Shown: in pieces, positions 44,171-56,926 of the stretch
Position numbering within the stretch: position 1 is the first letter of the stretch
Layout of the letters: the number at the start of each line of letters is the position of its first letter
DNA from: Mantis religiosa
Taxonomy: Eukaryota; Arthropoda; Insecta; Mantodea; Mantidae
Reading direction: 5' to 3'
DNA length: 64,000 bases
Assembly (NCBI GenBank): GCA_030765055.1
Contig: CM060955.1
Span: 153,636,506 to 153,700,505 of the forward strand
Position numbers and translations under genes: made by a program
Notes under the pieces: model-generated
The model's database searches: none
Told to the model about the DNA's origin: nothing
Seen by the model: only the letters and a program-made list of their open reading frames with translations

Positions 44171-45420
44171 CAAAAAACTTCTTTAGGGGTAGCGAATGCA
44201 ATAAAATAAGTAATATTAAAAGCTACAACAGAAAACAAATTTTGTAAACATTATACAACATATTACTAAAATGAGAATATACTACACAATGAAAGAATCC
44301 GAAATAAAAGCTATTTACTGAAAACCTCGGCTTTATTTAAATAAAAGTTTACAGACAGCAGGCTTTGAACCTACCAGAGCGTCAATAAACAAATAAAGAA
44401 GAAGGCGAGGTGGACCTATAGTAAGTTTTATAACATGTCTAGTTAACAGGTGCAGTAAGATTTTGTGTTTTCGAGTTGTGCCAAGTGATGCCGAACGTGG
44501 TCATTCCCTGTAAATTACACATATGTACTCCGTTTTCCATACAAATATCTTAAACATCTAATATATGAATCAAAAACGTAAAACCTATTTTTCCAGATTC
44601 AAAATTTCCTCAAAAGTCTCCGCTGAAATGTTGTTGTGCTATTGCGAGGTGTCCTTAAAAATTTTTCCTGTGTTATATTTGAAGATGCTGATATATCTCA
44701 CTTTAGTATTTACCGAAATTACAGATTTGAAATTTGTAGAACAAAAACTATTTCCTTCTTAGGTTCAGTGGATCCTAATATATATATTTATTTCCATTGC
44801 AGTTCTGATATTTAATTCTTTGCCATAAATCAATATTTGCTCTAAATCTTATATAAGTTATACTTAACCCTATAGTATATACACCCTTTAGTATTTACCC
44901 GAATTTAGAGATTTAAATTTTTGCAGAACAAAAGCTACTTCCCTTTTAGGTTTAGGAGATCCCAAAATATATATTTACATTTCAATTCTGACGTTTACTT
45001 TTCGCCTAGAATGCTATATCCCCTCTACCTACTACACATGTGACACTTAACACTACAAAGAGAACGCCAAGAAGAAATTCTGTACAAGACTTCAGTTCAA
45101 ATGTCCCGCATATTTCCCGAGTTGCTGTGACTACAGCGACAAACATCAGAAGTCTCATGTAACAGGAAGTACACATTGGATGTCATAGATGTCGCGCGAG
45201 TTGCAATTGCTATGTATATATCAATTTGTCTTAGCTATTAAGAATATTTTAAATAAAAGCTTCAGCTGTTCGATACTTTTTCTGGTCTGCAGTAATTTCT
45301 AAATGTGATTGGCAGTAAATTACAGGAATATCCTATACAAAAATCAATTTATACCAACAGGAAGTATTTTATTTTCGAATTACAGTTTCCTTAATTCTGT
45401 ATAATTATCAGAAATTCAAC
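44171..45420 (+). repeat. Array units with core copy 12
   Basis: 44,220-44,780 matches 14,140-14,720, and the CTTTAGTATTTACC to ATATATATTTA module is repeated locally (44,700-44,790 and 44,885-44,975). Core copy 12 is at 45,080-45,234. Ends with AAATTCAAC at 45,412-45,420. Confidence 0.55.
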
Positions 45421-45439
45421 CCGAAGCTTCCGAGTAAAG

Positions 45440-46264
45440 ATGGAGGGGAAGCTGTCTACAGAGCGGCCCATTGGCGCTGGAGTTCCGGAAAGCAGCGTGC
45501 TGTCGCCGGCACTCTTTGCAGCTTACATCGCTGACATACCCACGCACCACACTACCCACACCCGTCAATACGCGGAGGATCTTATGATCTTCGCAGTCAA
45601 CAGAAACCCAAGGTATAGCTTTCGGCAGATCCAAACCCAGCTCCGGGCCATTGGCGAATTGAGCGCAAGATGGCGAATGACAATTAACCCGGAGAAGAGC
45701 TCAGCGATTCTCCTAGCGAAAACCAGAACCAATCGGTTGCAGCAGAACTTCGTTTTATGGCGTCGTGGAATCCCATGGGTTCAGACGGCGAAGTATCTCG
45801 GAGTGACGCTGGGCCGCAAATTAACTTACGCTCCGCACGTCAAAGGCAATGTCCAGCTTGGGCACGTCGCGCTCAGGAACCTATATCCAATATTCCGTTC
45901 AACCATGCCACTCCATCTCAAACTCCAGCTGTATCGGGCGATCATCCCGTCCATGATCTCGTACGGCTGTGAGATTTGGGGAACAGTGGCGAATACCACT
46001 TTCGTCAGACTACAGACGCTGCAGAACAGGGCGCTACGGGTCATCTACGATACTGACTGGAGATTTTCCGCCCATATGCTTCATGAACATTTAAACATCC
46101 CGTACATTTTCGACGTCATTCGAGAGAGGGCTCGTTCAATGTACGACAAAATTCAAACCCATGGCAACCCTTTGGTGAACTCACTGGGCAGGTATGACGA
46201 GAGGGAGCAAAGACGCTTGCCATCATACAAACTTCCTAGAGACGTCTTGGAGCCCCTTGGTTAA
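45440..46264 (+). pseudogene. Reverse transcriptase C-terminal fragment of the truncated Jockey copy
   Basis: 274 codons, open throughout, about 86% identical in protein to the end of ORF2 at 39,727-41,016 (39 differences counted). It starts at the GVPESSVLSP motif, so the first catalytic Asp and the endonuclease are absent. The second catalytic site reads YAED, the Glu codon being at 45,575-45,577. Not able to act alone. Confidence 0.85.
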
Positions 46265-46620
46265 CCCAAGGGAAACCCCAAACCTATCCAATCTCACATA
46301 ACGCCTGATGGCTCAAGCGTTAGTCCACCCGTACTCAAAACGGGGCAAAAGCTCTAAAACAGATCCTCCCCCAACGGGAGAACGTAACAAATCCGCCTAG
46401 CTGTTGCCTTCAGAGAACACTCAAGTGCAACCAGTTGACACCAAATTTTTCCCACAAACGAACAAACAAAAACCTACAGCCAGCAGAACAAAAACTCAAC
46501 CAAACTGGACTCACTTCGCAGTTAAGCCGCAAAGCGGCTAGGTACTGCGGCAGAAGACACCCGGACGGGGAAAAGGAAAAATTTCCCCGCCCGACCAGGA
46601 CTACCTCTGGACCTCTGGAC
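46265..46620 (+). other. 3' untranslated region of the truncated Jockey copy
   Basis: Conserves hairpin 1 (46,525-46,539). Hairpin 2 (46,562-46,593) is enlarged so that GGGGAAA faces TTTCCCC. Ends with CTCTGGAC twice. Confidence 0.6.
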
Positions 46621-47455
46621 TAAAGCATATTTTCATTCCCAAACGTTGGTGTTTCTTGACTATGGCACGCTGTAGATATGCCGTAGGTACCTCGTTCTGA
46701 TAAAAGAGACAACTGGATACAAATGAGTTGTATTGATGTTTTTGGCTGTAGGCATTCGTGGCATTACAGACATCCTAGTTTCTCCTTTATTAAATTTACA
46801 AATCAAAACATCTTGTTCCATGTGTATGTAGTACGGACATTCACATGAATATTCGGAAATTCCTGTTGACTGACACCTTCGTAACAAATAATTAAATCAC
46901 TGCTGTAGCGGCAATATTTTTTTAAGACTGTATTGTGCTTCAGTATTCAGGGTCATGTTTAGAAATATTGAAGAAGCGCTGAAAACTCCATTGAATTTTC
47001 AACATTAGATGTAATAATAGAACGGCAAATAACAGACACCTAAACAAAACCTAGTCTTCATTTAAATAAACATTAAGCTCACCAGACGCTTACATAAGAT
47101 GCTAACTTTCAACAGCGTCTATAAAGAACTAAAGAAGAAGAAATAGAGGTAGACCTTGAGCTATAGTCAAATACTACAATGCTGGTCGCTACCTGTAAAC
47201 TGGAAATTTTGTTTACCTTGTATGGCCCGTATATAAAAAATCATCATAACCTCTTATTTAATATTAAATATACATAAATTTAAATAAACAACAAGGAATA
47301 TCCACTAATTGGTTCACACCACGAAAATAAAAATCTATTTGGCAAACTGTTTATTATAACAAGATCTACATTTTCTCTTATCTGTTACACTTTATTAGTT
47401 ATATAAACGACAGAACAAAATAAAGAGCAATTCAGTGTATCCGATTGCCATGTTG
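46621..47455 (+). repeat. Array segment after the truncated Jockey copy
   Basis: Continues the unit interrupted at 45,420 (compare 395-1,040): GCACGCTGTAGATATGCCGTAGGTACCTCG and the following modules. Confidence 0.55.
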
Positions 47456-47600
47456 GCCATAGTAGCTCAGTGGATTACAGCGACCGCAGGTAGAGCGGAA
47501 AATCCATGGTTCATATCCCGGCTATGGCATTGAATTTTTCATAAGTACTTGCACTGAGTTTTTCAGTCTGGCTCCACTCATTCAAAGCTGCAGCTTTGTT
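47456..47600 (+). repeat. tRNA-derived short repeat, copy 4
   Basis: tRNA-like 47,456-47,528 (73 nt): acceptor halves GCCATAG and CTATGGC pair perfectly; CCGC...GCGG anticodon stem; B box degraded to GGTTCATATCC. A 25-bp extra stretch follows before the TTTTTCAGTCTGGCTCCACTC tail. Confidence 0.55.
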
Positions 47601-50600
47601 GTATACAAAACCCAATATAGATCGACAAGAAATATTGTGCTTTTAGAAAAGAGAAGTCCGCGAAAACTTTTATGATATCCAGGAATTCAACGTTTGATGT
47701 ATGTCCATCCAAACGTCCATCCATTCTTCAATACAAATTATTTGTGAATAACTATAGCTACCCCCTCGTTACCTTAAACATTAATTTAATATTCAAATTT
47801 ATAATATTAGTATTTTAATAGATACACCTAAGCCTTCTTTATATAATAATTAATAACTGTAATAACTACTCGGTTTCTTTCTTAGTAATAGAAGGATAAA
47901 TTAACACATCTCTCTAATACTACAATATGGTTTATCCCTTTGTATGGTAGTAAGGGAGTTAATGAGACCTTATAACTCTCTTATATATCTTTCTCTCTCT
48001 CTTCTTACATCTTTCTAGATACACACATATCTAGAAGATCCACTAATTTACTCTCGTTAGAGCAAGTATTAGAGCAAGGTTCTTCCAAAACTTTATGCTT
48101 TATTTATTTAGGTCCTGCAGCAGTAAGTCATATCTGACAACGACACGAATGAAATGATGCTCAAATAAACCGAGACAAGGTAAATGTAATCCCCTTGAGA
48201 CGAGAAATTAAAGTGGGTCACGGCAAACTTCAAATACCCATTCTCTTGGCAATTCAACAATTCTTCGTTCAGTCCACGCAGGCTGAGATTGCTTGGATTA
48301 GACAGCCGCAATCTGCTCTTCCACATTCAAAATTTTCGAAAATTTTTCCAATTAAGGGTATGATTGGTATTGTATTATTGGGAATTTTTTAGCTTCTGGT
48401 GTTGCCAAAATATATACATATTTATACTGCAACCTTGACATTTAATTTTTGAGTGGAATGCAATTTCTGCTCTACCTACTATGTACTAAAAGGAACGTAC
48501 CGCAAACAAAACCGGTACAAACCTACAGTACAAATGTCCCGCGTGTTTCCTGAGTAGCTGAGACTGCAGTGACACACAGTGGAAGACTCTTGCAACCCAA
48601 AGTACACGATGGATGTAATACACATCGCGGAAGTTGTAATTGCTATGTGTATACCGATATGTCTTAGCTATTAAGAATCTTTTACAACTAATTAGAACAC
48701 CGACTTTAATTTCTATGTTCAAACCATTATCTAAATGTGAACGATGGTAAATTGTAGCTATATTGTACACATAAACCAATATAGATCAAAAGGAAGTATC
48801 GAATATTGAAACAAAAGTATCCCAAACCTATATAAGTAGCAGAAATCGATCACTTGATTTTCATTGTTTATCGCAATTCATTATCATCCATACGATTTTG
48901 AATAACTCTATCACGCTATAAATGTGGTGTCCATAGTCGAATACCTTTTGTGTTTCCAAATAAGATGCTCAACTGGGTACAGAAGAGCTGGGTACGTTAT
49001 GACGTTGTTTGACAGTAGACATTCGTACCATCACAAACATCCCGCTTTATTCTTTATTGTCCACGTTCCTACGTGGTAGTTTTCGGAAACTCCTGTTGAT
49101 GATTATCTGTGTAACATTGGGTTGAATGAGCACTGTCGCAGCAATATCTGTCTCCTAAATTCTGTTGAGCTTAGGTATTTATATCCTTGTTTAGTAATTT
49201 GATTGCACATTTCCATAGGGGCTAAAGCGTGCTTAAGGTGCCATAAAATAATGCCAAATTAAAGTTCTGCAAGAAAGCCTAGTCTTTATTTAAATAACCG
49301 TTACAGACAAAGAACTCAAATTAATGTACTTTGAACTTCCAAGAGCGTCTATAAACATCTAAAGAAGAAGAAATAGAGGTGGGTCTTGATCAGTTGAAAT
49401 TTCCCACGCGTTTTCCGAGTAGCAGTGACTGCAGCGGCACAGAGTGCAAGTCTTATGCAACATAAAGTACGCCTAGTACCTGATAGATGACGCGCGGGTT
49501 GTAATTGCAGTGTATATGTCAATGCGTCTTAAATATTAAGAATAATTTTAACAACATTATAGTAGTGATGTTTTGTTTTGGTTCCAATCATGTAATAAAT
49601 GTGAATAATAGATATTTGTAGTTATATTACATACAAAAATCAATATAGACCGACAAGAGGTATTGTATTTTCGAACAAAAATCTCCTAAGACTTGTATAA
49701 GTTCCATAATTCCAATAGTATTTTTACTTATTTGTTAAATACCACACTATCAAAGTATTAGATTTTGTATAAGACTTTGGAAACAACAAGATTGCTTTTT
49801 CTTAAAAGTTATAACTTCAAACGTGTACGCTTTACTGAACATCCACATGCATTTTCAGAAATTCTTCTTCATTAACATATTTGTAACATTTAATTAAATC
49901 ATCTCTGTGACAGCAGTATCTCTCGATTATATTTTAGTTTAGTTTACTCTGCTCTGTTTGGAAATTTGAAAATGCTTTCTATAGTAAGGCACTGAAAACA
50001 TATTTAGTTTACGTCCTATTACGGATATTGAGTTTATTTTTCAAATTCTATAAACATCTGGTATCTTCCAGGATCTTCGCAGTTTAATAAATTGAATTGT
50101 TCTAATGACGTAAAAGCCTCTAATGTCTCTGTTTAAGTTTCTCTTTAAATAAAAAAACTCTGCATACTGAATGTCACAACATGTTTCTGTCACATTGTTC
50201 TGTCCTGCGCTGAGCAAATAGTTTTAGTAGTTAATATATTCAAGGAACAAATTCAGTTAACAGTCCGGTTGTCGTAAATGGCGATGAAGCAAGTGTTATT
50301 TATATGTTTCTAAATTTTATTTTATATTTAAGTTAAAGCGGAACTTTTAATGGACTGTTGCTTTTCTGAGGTAAGAAATAAATGCAGTGATCGGAGAACT
50401 AACTAAATTAATAAAGTTGTAAGTCTGCCATTTGTGCCTTGATGTAGGATAATGTTAGTTACGTAATGACGTCAGAGCAATAACTTCTGATATCAAGTCT
50501 CCTAATGGAAGAAATTATAAATAAGATATATAATCACAAGGCCCCACATTGTTGTTATATTAACAATGGTAACGTAAATAACGTCTACACAAACAAGTAC

Positions 50601-51009
50601 GAGAGAATGTTATATTAGAACAAATATAATATAAAATCTATTATATCCTTCGGTAAAGAAATTTAATTACAGCCGTAAACCAAAACAAGAGCAGCTGCTA
50701 ATATAATCCTAATTTAAAGGTGTTCATTGAGTCTTATTTTGAATCAAATGTAACTTGGAAATTATCTCAAACTCTTACTACAAATATGAATGTTTTGCCT
50801 AACCAAGATCTCTCCATACATTCAGCACAACTGATCGCCACTCGAACAGCTATCTCATATATTATGAATAACCAAATGTACGAATCAATGCATTATTTAT
50901 TCTGTATACTCCAAAATTTTACGACTTTAGGCTACATTTATCTGTCTTTACCTTGTTACTACCTTGGCTTACATGACACCCTCGTCTTCTGCTCTGCCAG
51001 GTAGCTCTT
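47601..51009 (+). repeat. Array units with core copies 13 and 14
   Basis: Cores at 48,511-48,666 and 49,389-49,530, the closest pair in the window (0.87 kb). 49,390-51,000 is colinear with 31,940-33,540 and 5,630-6,740. Confidence 0.55.
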
Positions 51010-51580
51010 AACCTCCATGCCCTCTTGTTACTTAATTAGCACCTTTCCTCCCCCATCTTCCTTTCTTATATTTATGCCCATTGTTTTACATTCTCTAAGA
51101 ACTTGCCAATACTTCTTATCTTCTTTGCCTCCACTCCTAGTAACACTTGTATAACTACTATCCTCTTCTCTTTTCTCTCTCTCATTTTTTCTCCCAAAAC
51201 ATGTTTCTCCATGTTGCAAGCTCCTCGCATTCTGTTACATAGTGTTCTATACTCTCTTTTCCCCAACACAGTCCACAAATTCACTTTTCGCTACCCCTTA
51301 TCCCTCTTAGGAATATTGTTCCTGTTCTCATCCAAGCTAGCCCTTCTTTCTCTTGTCTATTGCAGTAATCTACACATGCTTCTCGTCCCCAGTTCTTTTT
51401 ATTTGTTTGTAAAATTGGAATGATTTCATATATTGTAGACGTCCCCATATTTCCTGCGTTTTTATATATTCTATTTTGCTATTTACCAATTTACCCACGT
51501 CGCTTGTGTTCCTTTCCCCTATTCTCAATGTATCTACGATTTCTACTTTTTCCACAATTCCTCCTATCGCTGCCCAGTAA
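51010..51580 (-). pseudogene. 3' piece of a LINE ORF2, copy 3 (minus)
   Basis: Minus frames give EKVEIVDTLRIGERNTSD, FYKQIKR and, after a frameshift, the zinc-knuckle region, here with all four ligands (C-x2-C-x7-H-x4-C) in one frame. This suggests the Ser seen in copy 1 is derived. Same array junctions as copies 1 and 2. Confidence 0.55.
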
Positions 51581-52078
51581 CTACTTTGAGTTTTCTAATC
51601 TTTCCTGGAATAACAAAATATATAAAATTATTGCCTTTTTTATTATTATAGTGTTCTAAACTAACACCAACAGTTATCAAAAAATATTAGTATGATAAAA
51701 ATGTAAATAAAAATAAGATTAACTATTGAATAAACTATAAATTAACTATTAAAAAGATTAACTGTCAAAGTCATCTATGAAAACTGTAAAATGTGTCTAT
51801 TTGCAAAGAAGGCAAGAAATGCGAGTAAATTTCTGGATATTTGACATGTGATAGTCAAAAAAAGAGCAAGAGAATAAGGAAATATTTGCAAGACAGTTTT
51901 AAGTTTACATTATGTTCCTTACTACTGAACAATGGTATGATCCATATTGTAGTTGCGGAGAGATATAGGTTCTTGAACTAATAGAAAAGAAAAAGACAAA
52001 TTACTGCAAATTACTGCAAAGAATATTTACGTGTAGTAATTAAAAGTACAAATACTGTATGTTTCAAATTTAAACTAT
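51581..52078 (+). repeat. AT-rich array segment
   Basis: Colinear with 7,600-8,080 and 34,080-34,560. No gene. Confidence 0.5.
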
Positions 52079-52834
52079 CCACTTCCATCCCGTCTTGACG
52101 TTGTGCTCAGCGGGGGGGGGGGGGGGGGGGGGGGGCTTTTTAGTCTCAAGGTATTGCCCTATGGAAAGAGACCCGGAGTTTTCCATCGCTCCCGGGGAGA
52201 AGGAGTCCCGGGTTCTTGGTCGTACGGATCCAGGACTAATGGGACTAGAGACTCTGTATTTACATACACGTGTCTCGCGAACGCATATTGTCGCCTCCCG
52301 TAGGGGAGGGGATGCGTCCACTTCAGCTGACGTGGTGCGGGCGCTGCTCACCACTAGCACTCGTGGTACCTATGACGTTACTAGATGAACCTAGGGCCGA
52401 ACATTCGAGCCCCTCCCTGATTTGGAGTTACTCAGATTGGGTTGAACTCGAGGGGGCAGTGGTACCCGATACCCGTGGGATATCGGTTACGTCTCCGGAC
52501 GGGGTTGAGGGAAGCCATTAATATTCCCGCGTACTAGCCAGCATAGCTAGAAGAAGGTCTGCAAGAATACCGGGCGACCCCACCAAAGTCATATCGGTAG
52601 CCTTCCCATTTTGGAGTTGGCGCGCGTAAGTGGCGTATCCACTTCCATCCTGTCTTGAGTCCACACTACCAAATGGGCGGCCTTGGTACTCTCTAGGTCT
52701 TGCACTATGGAAAGCCCCAAGGAGGCGCCGGGCGCCCTTTCGGGGTAGCTCGGTAACTCCCTGGTCGTCAAGAGGGGGAGTCAGTTTTCACTCTGTGTGG
52801 ATTTCCCTTGTATATTCACACGAGTTTATATATA
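52079..52834 (+). repeat. GC-rich repeat block of unknown identity, copy 3
   Basis: Matches 3,080-3,608 and 29,410-29,770. Its first part (TATCCACTTCCATCCCGTCTTGA at 52,077) repeats a motif found again at 52,637, so an internal duplication is present. A run of 24 G lies at 52,112-52,135. Leads into the LTR at 52,835. Confidence 0.5.
52112..52135 (+). repeat. Run of 24 G
   Basis: Uninterrupted G from 52,112 to 52,135; the homologous position in the second internal motif (near 52,665) has no such run. Could fold as a G-quadruplex; length may be an assembly artefact. Confidence 0.85.
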
Positions 52835-53236
52835 TGTTACGAACGCATTGTTTAGGTGAGGCGGGGCGAGGAATGAGTTCAAAGAGACGTGCAGTGTAGT
52901 GTGAAGATAAAGGTTTGCCAAAACGGTGGCGGAAGGAGACGGATTTCTAGAGAGCTCACCTTTCTTCTAACGCCGTCTTGATTATTTTTAAACATTCCGG
53001 ATAGTGAGAAATCTATAAAAAGGGAACCGCCACCCGCCACTGGGAACAGTCGCTAATTGAACCCGTGTGCCTGAACAGATGTAAAAGTGATCTCTTTTGT
53101 GGTCGAGTACCTTGCAAGTTGTATTGTGTATGTGACGTAATTCTGCTGATGTACGAAGTGTAATTCTACAGAAGAAAAGAGCAAATTTTACGGTTTGTAA
53201 CCGGGACTTTTAATTTCACGAACCCAGAAAGTCACA
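52835..53236 (+). mobile_element. Gypsy-type LTR (copy 2)
   Basis: 402 bp, TGTTACGAACGC...AAAGTCACA (TGT...ACA). TATA box TATAAAAA at 53,014-53,021. A primer site follows after 2 bp. Homologous to 3,609-3,996 and, on the minus strand, 59,149-59,529. Confidence 0.7.
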
Positions 53237-53238
53237 AT

Positions 53239-53256
53239 AGGTGTCAGGAGTGGGAC
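53239..53256 (+). other. Primer binding site, leucine-tRNA-like
   Basis: AGGTGTCAGGAGTGGGAC differs only at its first base from TGGTGTCAGGAGTGGGAC. Confidence 0.6.
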
Positions 53257-53560
53257 CAAATAATCAAGACGGCGCTAGAAGGAAGACGAACTCCTTAGAA
53301 ATACGTCTCCTGCCTCCCACCATTTCGGCGAGGTTTTATCTCAGCACTTCTGTGTCCGTCTCTTTGAACTCCTCCCACGCGCCACCTCCCCTCAACAATC
53401 CTGCCATGCATCGTCGGGACATCCGCTAAAACTTCTACCCTTAAAGACACCACCAGATGAGAGATGATGTGAAATGATAACGGAGATGAAATGGAAGGAT
53501 AGGAAATTCGGGGGATGTAATTAAGCTACACAACATTCACCTAACGATCCAGGAAAAATC
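53257..53560 (-). mobile_element. Inverted LTR piece after the primer site (copy 2)
   Basis: 53,259-53,400 is the reverse complement of LTR sequence homologous to about 52,850-52,990, but from a diverged LTR copy. It starts 2 bp after the primer site. 53,400-53,560 matches 4,105-4,260 and is of unknown origin. Confidence 0.55.
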
Positions 53561-54559
53561 CCGAAAAAACCCCATGTGTCAAGTAGGTCGGCCTCGACAA
53601 TCGATCTTACATTTACCCTATGTTCTGGTATGGAGATCATTCGTAAAAATTTCTCAATATTCAATATAATCTTTCTGCCCTTAGAATGTATAATTATTAA
53701 TAATATTTAATAAATCTTTAGAATAATTATGTTTTGTTTTGGTTTAAATCTTATCATTAATTAACATATAACATATTAATATTAAGATAGACCGACAAGA
53801 GAAATTATATTTAAAACTAGTCTCCTAAAACATCTATAAGGTCCACAATTTCAACTGTTTTTACGTTTTAAATTCAGGTTTCACCTCTGTTAATTACTTC
53901 TAATAAATGTAGCAAGTTATGTACCACACAGTTATTTAGTAAGGGTCTACTGTAAGTCTGCCTCACGTTCAAGAGGTCGAGAGTGCGAATTTCGGTCAGG
54001 GAGAGTTACCTGGATAAGGTTTCTTCCGGGGTTATCCCTTATCCTGAAAAACGAATGTCAGGTAACTCTAAACTCCATGGACCCTGGGCCCATATGAGCA
54101 TCTTTTCACCCATTCTATTCATTGTCAGAAATGACTTAACGTTGGAGGACGTAAGTTAGAAAAATCATTTCCTGTGAAATAACCGTGGTGACGTTTGTAT
54201 TTCCAACAAAGATGCTCAAATGTACATTACATTTGGCACTAGACATTCATCACATCAGAGATATCCCGCTTTTTATTTAGATTTATAATTCCAAACGTGT
54301 TCGCATTCGTACGCATTACTGAACATTTACATGATTTTTCGGAACGTTTTAACATATTTGTAATATTTTATTAAATCAGCTCTCTAGCAGCAATACCTGT
54401 CTTTTAAGATTGTATTATACTTTAGTTTTCTCAGCTCTGTTTGGAAATTTGAATATGCTTTCTCGTAAGACATCAAAAAGGCGTTAGAATGTTTAAGTTT
54501 GGGTACTATTTCGAATATTGAGTTTATTGATCAACTTCTGTAACATCTAGAACGTTAAC
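53561..54559 (+). repeat. Array segment with SINE2 copy
   Basis: Colinear with 4,261-5,250. SINE2 at about 53,950-54,150 keeps the GGATAAGG...CCTTATCC hairpin, but its T arm is degraded. Confidence 0.55.
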
Positions 54560-54850
54560 GTACCGTGGCTAGATGAGCGAATGCATTTCGTAGAGGAAGG
54601 GAAGACGTGGAGCTGACAGACCGCAATCAGCAACTGATGATGAGCATGTGAATGCTGTTAGACCACAGCTGGGAGAACATCGATTTTGGACAGATATCAG
54701 CCCATGTGATTTCGTTGTTTTTGCGAAAATGAAATTTCCACCTAGAGGAGCTCGCTTTAGAGCTAAATAGACAATTATACCAGCAGTAAAGCTGTCTCTT
54801 TGATATTAGGACAACAAGACGATGTGGATAGCATCCGTCGCTGATGTGTG
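54560..54850 (+). pseudogene. Internally deleted mariner-like transposase remnant, copy 3
   Basis: Nearly identical to 5,250-5,525 and carries the same internal join. It continues past AGCATC (54,830-54,835) into GTCGCTGATGTGTGGAGG, the sequence deleted from copy 1 and also present near 31,520. Confidence 0.55.
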
Positions 54851-55423
54851 GAGGCGAGTTCTTCATGTTGTAGCAAATTGCGTCTAAGCACTGCTTTAAT
54901 GTAACTACCCGAAAATGTTTTGTTTGTTGTTAATTCAATAGCACATTTTATTGCATGTTTTCAACGTTTTACAACATAAATGCATGCTTATCTTTGACCT
55001 CTTTGTTGTATAAAATCCAATTTCTAATTATAAGTTACCACCTTAAACTTATATTTATGTCGGACAGCTCTAAGCTCCATGGACCCTGGACACATTTGAG
55101 CATCATTTCACCCATTTAAATAAAAATTAATTTAATTTAATTTCATTTAAATAAAAATGTACAGACGAAGTTTCTAGTTCTAATATCGGGCAGGGTGAGT
55201 TAGTTGGTTAAGGTTTATTCCAGGTTTATCCCTTATCCTACAAGACGTATATCGGGTAGCTCTAAGCTCCATGGACCCTGGACTCATTTGAGCATCATTT
55301 TATCCAATTCATTCACCATCCGATATGACCTAACGTTGGAGGAATTTTGTTACAAAAAAAGGAAAAAAAGCACACGCGGTCTGCTTTCAAGAGCGTCTAG
55401 AAACAAATAAAGAAGAGAGGTAG
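54851..55423 (+). repeat. AT-rich array segment with SINE2 copy
   Basis: SINE2 at about 55,190-55,345, with GGTTAAGG/CCTTATCC hairpin and CTCCATGGACCCTGG. A second SINE2 tail piece lies at 55,055-55,120. The stretch 54,836-55,290 is missing from 5,526. Confidence 0.5.
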
Positions 55424-56569
55424 ACCTTGGGCATTTCAAATGTCCCGCGTTTTTCCTGGGCAGCCGTGACTGCAGCGACACTGAGTGGAATTCGCATGCC
55501 ACGCGAAGTACACGTAGGATGTGATAGATGACGCGCAAGTAGTAATAGTATGTATATATCAATATGTCGTAAATATTAAGAATATTTTAAAAACGTTAGA
55601 ATATTGACGACTTTTTCTTAGTTCAAACAATGTACTTAATGTGAATTACAGTTATTTGTAGTTATATTACGTATAAAAATAAAATTAGACCGATAAGAAA
55701 TATTGTATTTTCAAACAAAAGTCTCCTAAGACCTATACAAGTTTCATCATTCCAGCAATTTTTACATTAATTATTTGAATTCCATTACATTATGCTTGTC
55801 ATGGGCGTACATCTCATTTGGTATTAAAACATTCGTAAGATTAGTCATTTGAATTTAAATGCTCTGTAGAGCTACTGCTGTAATAGACAAAGTTCTAAAA
55901 TCGTGTGTTGTGCAGTGTTTAGTATAACTTTCCCACAAAAGTCACAACATTTCTCGCTTCACACAGCAAAAGGGTTCTGTGTGCCCTTTATACATGCACG
56001 AAAGTGCTTCGTTTTGATTTGCTTTACCTGCACTCTGATTTGCTGTTGCATTTAGGCTCTCCATTGGCTATTATCTGTCATTCTTCAACATGGATACTAA
56101 TACTGCCATGGATACTACTTCCACATCTTCTACAAACATAGAGTTGCACTTGCACGTATTTGCTTTCAGATGGGAGTCAGGAATGTATGTTGGTACTCCT
56201 GTCTTACTTTATTTACAATTCGAATTATTGGCTTACTAAAATCAGTTGTGCAGTTCAAATTATACTGCTTTGGTTGATGGTATCACCACGACCATTACGT
56301 GCACAAACATAAATTCGGTGAGCAGCTTAATCAGTTACCCTTTCCCTACAGGAATCCTGGAGGAAAAACTGCAAAACAAGCAACAGGGTAGGCTAACACT
56401 ATCTGTAACCTGGAAATTTTGTTTACCTTGTGTGGCCTATACATAAAAATAATGACAAACTCTAATGTAATATAGGTATTGATAAATTCAAACAAACCAC
56501 AACGAATATCCACAAATTGGTTCACACCAGGAAAATAAAAATGTATTTGACAAACTATTTATTATAACA
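55424..56569 (+). repeat. Array units with core copy 15
   Basis: Core copy 15 at 55,424-55,571. 55,780-56,160 is weakly similar to 43,020-43,380. 56,186-56,250 matches the right flank of the Gypsy LTR at 14,086. Confidence 0.5.
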
Positions 56570-56611
56570 AGATCTACATTGAAAGGGTAGAGCCAGAATG
56601 AAAAATTCAAT

Positions 56612-56682
56612 GCCATAGCCGGGATTTGAACCACGGATCTTCTGGTTTCCGTCCAGCCGCACTATCATTGTGCTACTATGGC
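56612..56682 (-). repeat. tRNA-like part of dimer unit 1
   Basis: 71-nt cloverleaf on the minus strand: perfect acceptor GCCATAG/CTATGGC, perfect D stem GCAC/GTGC, a four-pair anticodon stem CTGG/CCAG, anticodon position GGA preceded by C, B box GGTTCAAATCC. The identical-length part of unit 2 is at 56,927-56,997. Confidence 0.65.
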
Positions 56683-56926
56683 CAACGTGCCGACATGACA
56701 TTAAATTCTCCATCTGACTCGTGTTTCTCCCGGTAAACCATTAGGAGTTCTCATGAACATGAGACAACTACCTTGATGGCGACTTACTATGCTGTAAGTA
56801 CTTTAAGGCCCGGGCTTTATAGTTCGGACCACTATTAGGTACAATTAATGGAAATTAATTGTTCTTTCACACTAGCCGTGTGTAGGACGCACTATGAAAG
56901 GGTAGAGCCAGTATGAAAAATTCAAT

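Larger units (their letters stand above)
45421..46620 (+). mobile_element. 5'-truncated Jockey-type element
   Basis: 1.2 kb homologous to 40,170-41,337, starting inside the polymerase and ending in two CTCTGGAC repeats. Array sequence resumes at 46,621 in step with the left flank, without a clear target duplication. 5' truncation is typical of incomplete reverse transcription. Confidence 0.85.

Noticed and set aside
52070..52360. Open frames across the poly-G run
   Set aside because: Glycine or proline runs produced by the G homopolymer; no coding evidence.
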